From assembly GCA_028278425.1 (NCBI GenBank), contig JANQEJ010000252.1, forward strand, positions 1-64,000: a stretch of DNA of 64,000 bases, in the 5' to 3' direction. The position numbers and the translations under genes were made by a program. Shown here piece by piece: positions 61,267 through 64,000 of the stretch; position 1 is the stretch's first letter, and the number at the start of each line of letters is the position of its first letter. Origin of the DNA: Planctomycetota bacterium (lineage in GTDB: Bacteria; Planctomycetota; UBA1135; GCA-002686595). The notes under the pieces were generated by a model. The model saw nothing but the letters and a program-made list of their open reading frames with translations. It did no database searches and was not told the DNA's origin.

Positions 61267-62198
61267 GCCGCCTCCGGCGCGCGCGCCACCGCGATGATCG
61301 TCCCGCCGCGGCCGGCGAGGCGGAAGCAGAGGCACAAGAGGCACGCCGGCAAACCGCCGACGAGCAGCACGACCCAGAGCGCCACCCGCCACCCCGCCCC
61401 GCGCCGTCCGCGCGCCGCGTCGAAGAGGACGTTGTAGGGGAGGCCGGCGCGGTTCCACGCGGACTGCAGGAGCCCGATCGGGTCCATCTCCCACTGGCCG
61501 GTGCGGAGCCGCTCGATGCGAAACCCCGCCGCCTCGAGCCGCGCGCGCAGCGTGTCCGGCGTGAAGTGGAAGCGGTGGCGGGGGAGCTCGAGGTGTTGCC
61601 AGTGCTCGCCGCCGCACCGCGCTTGAAGCGATCCGAAGTTCGGCACGGCGACGACGAGCGTTCCGCCGGGGACGAGCACCTCGCGCGCGGCGCGCAACGC
61701 GAGGTGGGGCGCCGGCAGGTGCTCGAGCACGTGCCAGATCGAGACGAGCTCGAAGGAGCCCGGCTCGAACGACCCGGGCGCGAACTCGCGCGAGTCGACC
61801 GGGATGCCGGCGGGCGCGTGGGCGGCGAGGTCCGCGGACGCCTCGGTCCCCCGCACGGCGAAGCCGCGCCTCTTCATCTCCTCGAGGAACATCCCGCGCC
61901 CGCAGCCGACGTCGAGCACGCGTCCTCCGGGCGGAGCCAGGCGCGCGGCGAACCGCGCGCGCGCGGCGCGGAACGAGTGCACGACGGCCTCGGCGAGCGG
62001 ACCGAACCGGTGGGGATCGTCGTGGGTCGGCCGGACCGGCGGCTCGTTCAGGAACACGAGGCCGCAGGCGGCGCAGCGGACCAGGGGATGTTCCCGCGCC
62101 GGCCCGCGCGCGTGCGGGAAGACGGGTGCGGGCGGCGCCTGCTCGCCCTCGCCGCACGGGCACTGCGCGGTTCCTGCCCCCGCGGCGGTCGCCCTCAC
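61263..62198 (-). CDS. Class I SAM-dependent methyltransferase with N-terminal zinc ribbon
   Basis: 311 aa from GTG 62198 inside the upstream stop. The N-terminus has two cysteine pairs (CPCG and 'LVRCAACGLVF'), a zinc-ribbon seen in sugar and lipid methyltransferases. The SAM-binding core follows: 'RVLDVGCGRGMFLEEMKRRG' (motif I), 'FELVSIWHVLEHL' and 'VLVPGGTLVVAVPN'. A hydrophobic C-terminal segment (VALWVVLLVGGLPACLLCLC) attaches it to the membrane. In this operon it probably methylates a glycan or polyprenyl-linked sugar; the target is not shown by the sequence. Confidence 0.85.
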   Translation of the reverse strand: MRATAAGAGTAQCPCGEGEQAPPAPVFPHARGPAREHPLVRCAACGLVFLNEPPVRPTHDDPHRFGPLAEAVVHSFRAARARFAARLAPPGGRVLDVGCGRGMFLEEMKRRGFAVRGTEASADLAAHAPAGIPVDSREFAPGSFEPGSFELVSIWHVLEHLPAPHLALRAAREVLVPGGTLVVAVPNFGSLQARCGGEHWQHLELPRHRFHFTPDTLRARLEAAGFRIERLRTGQWEMDPIGLLQSAWNRAGLPYNVLFDAARGRRGAGWRVALWVVLLVGGLPACLLCLCFRLAGRGGTIIAVARAPEAA

Positions 62199-63043
62199 GA
62201 TCCGGTGGCTTCCGGCTTCGAGACGGACTCCTCGGCCGGCGGGCGCTGCGGCATGCGCGGGTCCTCGCGCGGCGGCTGCTTCGGGTAGCGCTTGAAGTGC
62301 GCGATCCCGCTGCGCTCGAGCACGGACTCGAGCATGACCCGCAGGCAACCGAGGCCGTAGCGCGTGCTCGTCCAGAAGCCCACCGACGACGAGTCGGTGG
62401 CGTAATGGGTTCGCACCGGCACCTCTTCGAAGCGCTGCTTCGCGAGCACGAGCTGCACCAGCATCTCGTTGTCGAACACGAAGTCCTCGGAGTTCGCCTC
62501 GAAGTTGATCGCGAGCAACGCCTCCCGCGAGAAGGCCCGGTAGCCGGTGTGGTACTCGGTGAAGCGCTGCCCGAGGATCACGTTCTCGACGAACGTCAGG
62601 CAGCGGTTGAACACGTACTTGTAGAGCGGCATCCCGCCCGCCAGCGGGTTCCCGAGGAAGCGCGACGCGAGCACGGCGTCCGCGCGGCCGTCCGCGATCG
62701 GCGCGACGAGGTCGGGGATGATGGCCGGGTCGTACTGGTTGTCCGGGTGCACCATGACGACGATGTCCGCGCCCATCTCGAGGGCCTTGGTGTAGCAGCT
62801 CTTCTGGTTGCCGCCGTAGCCGCGGTTGTGCCGGTGGCGGATCGTCGTCAGGTTCAGCCGCTCGGCGATGTCGGGCGTCTCGTCCCGGCTGCGGTCGTCG
62901 ACGAGCACGATCGCGTCGCAGCAGCCCTCGGGGATGCGCTCGTAGGTCGCCTCGAGGGTCTGCGCGGCGTTGTACGCCGGCATGACGACGATGACGCACG
63001 GCTCTCGGCCTTCGGAAGAGCCTTCGGGAGGAGAAGCGGGCAC
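62195..63043 (-). CDS. Family 2 glycosyltransferase (polyprenol-phosphate sugar synthase type)
   Basis: 282 aa from GTG 63043. The GT-A core is clear: 'VIVVMPAYNAAQTLEATYER', 'IVLVDDRSRDET', 'NRGYGGNQKSCYTKALEMGA', and the metal-site region 'MVHPDNQYDP'. The acceptor loop 'YHTGYRAFSREAL' is typical of the DPM1/GtrB-like group that moves a sugar to polyprenyl phosphate. It lacks the membrane helices of GtrB and ends in a Pro-rich tail. It probably supplies lipid-linked sugar to the membrane GT-C-like proteins on either side. The stop overlaps the methyltransferase start. Confidence 0.85.
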   Translation of the reverse strand: MPASPPEGSSEGREPCVIVVMPAYNAAQTLEATYERIPEGCCDAIVLVDDRSRDETPDIAERLNLTTIRHRHNRGYGGNQKSCYTKALEMGADIVVMVHPDNQYDPAIIPDLVAPIADGRADAVLASRFLGNPLAGGMPLYKYVFNRCLTFVENVILGQRFTEYHTGYRAFSREALLAINFEANSEDFVFDNEMLVQLVLAKQRFEEVPVRTHYATDSSSVGFWTSTRYGLGCLRVMLESVLERSGIAHFKRYPKQPPREDPRMPQRPPAEESVSKPEATGS

Positions 63044-63088
63044 CGTCCCATCATCGGCGCGTCGCGCCCGGCGGACAAGGCTCGCCCG

Positions 63089-64000
63089 TCATTCCAGGCT
63101 GCGGGTGAAGTCGACCTTCCAGCGCGCCTGAACCCGGGCCTCGTCCAGGAGCGCGCGAAGCTCGTCGGCAAGCTTCCCGGGCGGCAAGGCGGGAAGATGT
63201 TTCTCGATCAGCGCCACAGCCTCCGGTCCGCGGTACCGGCGCAGGTAGAGGCCCGCCAGGATCGGAATCGCCTGGGGCTCGGAGGCGAAGCGGTCGGCGC
63301 GGCGCTCGAGGACCGCGATCGCTTCATCGGGCCGCTCCCACCCCGCGAGAGCGAGCACCTCGGCGAGCGCACCGGCGGGGAGCTCGCGCGCGCCGGGCGT
63401 CGCGTCGAGCACGGCGAACACGAGGTCCGCGCGGCCGAAGGACCGCCACGCGAAGGCGAGGTCGGCCGCGGTCGCGGGATCGTCGGGCCGCGCCCGGCGC
63501 GCCTCCACCTTGCGGAGGAGGTTGTCGCGGCGCGGGTCGGGCCGGCCGAGCTCGGCGAGCTCGGCGCGGGCGTCGGCGATGCGGCCGGCGCCGAGCAGCG
63601 CGACCGCGAAGTCGGCGCGCACGCGGTCGTTCGCCTCCGCCGCGGCGGCGAAGGCCTCCTCGGTGACGTCGTAGAGTTGCCACGCGGGACCGACGTGCTC
63701 GACGGGATCGAAGGGATCGAGCCAGTGGCGGGAGGCCCCCGGGACTTCGGGATCGCGCGGGGTGCGGAACTTGACGTAGATGGCGACGCGGCCGAAGCGC
63801 GGGCCGCCGTCGCGGTAGAGGTCGATGAAGGGCGGGGTGAGCCGCGCCTTGCCGCGGCGGCGGATCTGACCCCAGTCGCTGTTCGAGTCGTTGAAGAAGC
63901 GCCACGCGCTCGCCGGTCCGCCGCCGAAGGCGTTGAAGTAGCCGAGGCCGTTCGGCCACTGCGCGAGCGACGAGCCGCCGGCCGCGAGGAAGTAGACGGC
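63089..64000 (-). CDS. C-terminal part of a GT39-like membrane glycosyltransferase with helical tail (5' end outside window)
   Basis: 303 codons are visible; the frame is open to the right edge. The first visible part reads 'WPNGLGYFNAFGGGPASAWR' and then 'FFNDSNSDWGQ', the conserved periplasmic motif near the end of many GT39/ArnT-like proteins ('YFNE..GG....Y..LVDSN.DWGQD'). After residue 90 a helical TPR-like tail follows ('LLGAGRIADARAELAELG', 'ALAGWERPDEAIAVLERR'). The gene is 45 bases upstream of the family 2 glycosyltransferase on the same strand and opens the operon as far as visible. A lipid-linked sugar donor is expected. Confidence 0.7.
   Translation of the reverse strand, partial: AVYFLAAGGSSLAQWPNGLGYFNAFGGGPASAWRFFNDSNSDWGQIRRRGKARLTPPFIDLYRDGGPRFGRVAIYVKFRTPRDPEVPGASRHWLDPFDPVEHVGPAWQLYDVTEEAFAAAAEANDRVRADFAVALLGAGRIADARAELAELGRPDPRRDNLLRKVEARRARPDDPATAADLAFAWRSFGRADLVFAVLDATPGARELPAGALAEVLALAGWERPDEAIAVLERRADRFASEPQAIPILAGLYLRRYRGPEAVALIEKHLPALPPGKLADELRALLDEARVQARWKVDFTRSLE

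Overview
The window is very GC-rich, densely coded DNA from what is most likely a Planctomycetota bacterium. The signs are a large set of secreted FG-GAP/VCBS-repeat proteins, WD40 proteins, an ECF sigma factor overlapping a giant Ser/Thr kinase-WD40 receptor, a sigma factor fused to a membrane segment and a large extracytoplasmic tail, and many carboxypeptidase-regulatory-like proteins. No ribosomal RNA, CRISPR array or recognisable transposase was seen. The one RNA gene found is tRNA-Asn(GTT) with an encoded CCA.

Layout. 1-4.3 kb (minus): a truncated repeat protein of carboxypeptidase-regulatory type and a secreted parallel beta-helix protein. 4.6-8.4 kb (plus): a tight operon resembling methylamine-dehydrogenase maturation genes. 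It holds an unknown protein, a MauE-like membrane protein, a MauD-like thioredoxin, a 12-cysteine MauA-like protein, a CcdA/MauF-like membrane protein split by an in-frame TGA, and a GNAT acetyltransferase. 8.5-13.2 kb: secreted proteins, a broken WD40 gene and a DinB-like gene. 13.3-18.5 kb (minus): a tandem pair of 853-aa secreted paralogues. 18.6-22.1 kb: a B12-binding radical SAM protein and a sialidase-like protein. 22.2-27.3 kb: gene remnants, a small membrane/YbjQ operon, an FG-GAP protein and a TOPRIM protein. 27.4-35.7 kb: four FG-GAP proteins, two per strand, converging at about 30.8 kb. 35.9-37.3 kb: a less GC-rich patch with an unknown membrane protein and a truncated hydrolase start. 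37.3-42.7 kb: the sigma factor/kinase pair. 42.9-47.0 kb: a lipoprotein operon. 47.3-54.5 kb: a TIR protein, the sigma fusion, a WD40 protein and a DUF3299-like protein. 55.2-57.1 kb: an unknown coiled-coil membrane protein and the tRNA. 57.3-64 kb: an FG-GAP protein and an envelope glycosylation operon.

How the genes fit together. Most of the window encodes extracytoplasmic proteins that share a recurrent planctomycetal C-terminal or N-terminal beta module, together with regulators that probably sense the envelope. At least six gene remnants, three of them tails that look like this module, show active birth and death of these surface genes. The most unusual locus is the MauE/MauD/12-Cys operon: a dedicated disulfide-forming machine beside a disulfide-dense substrate, with no amine dehydrogenase heavy chain in the window. 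All family assignments come from reading motifs by eye, without database searches.
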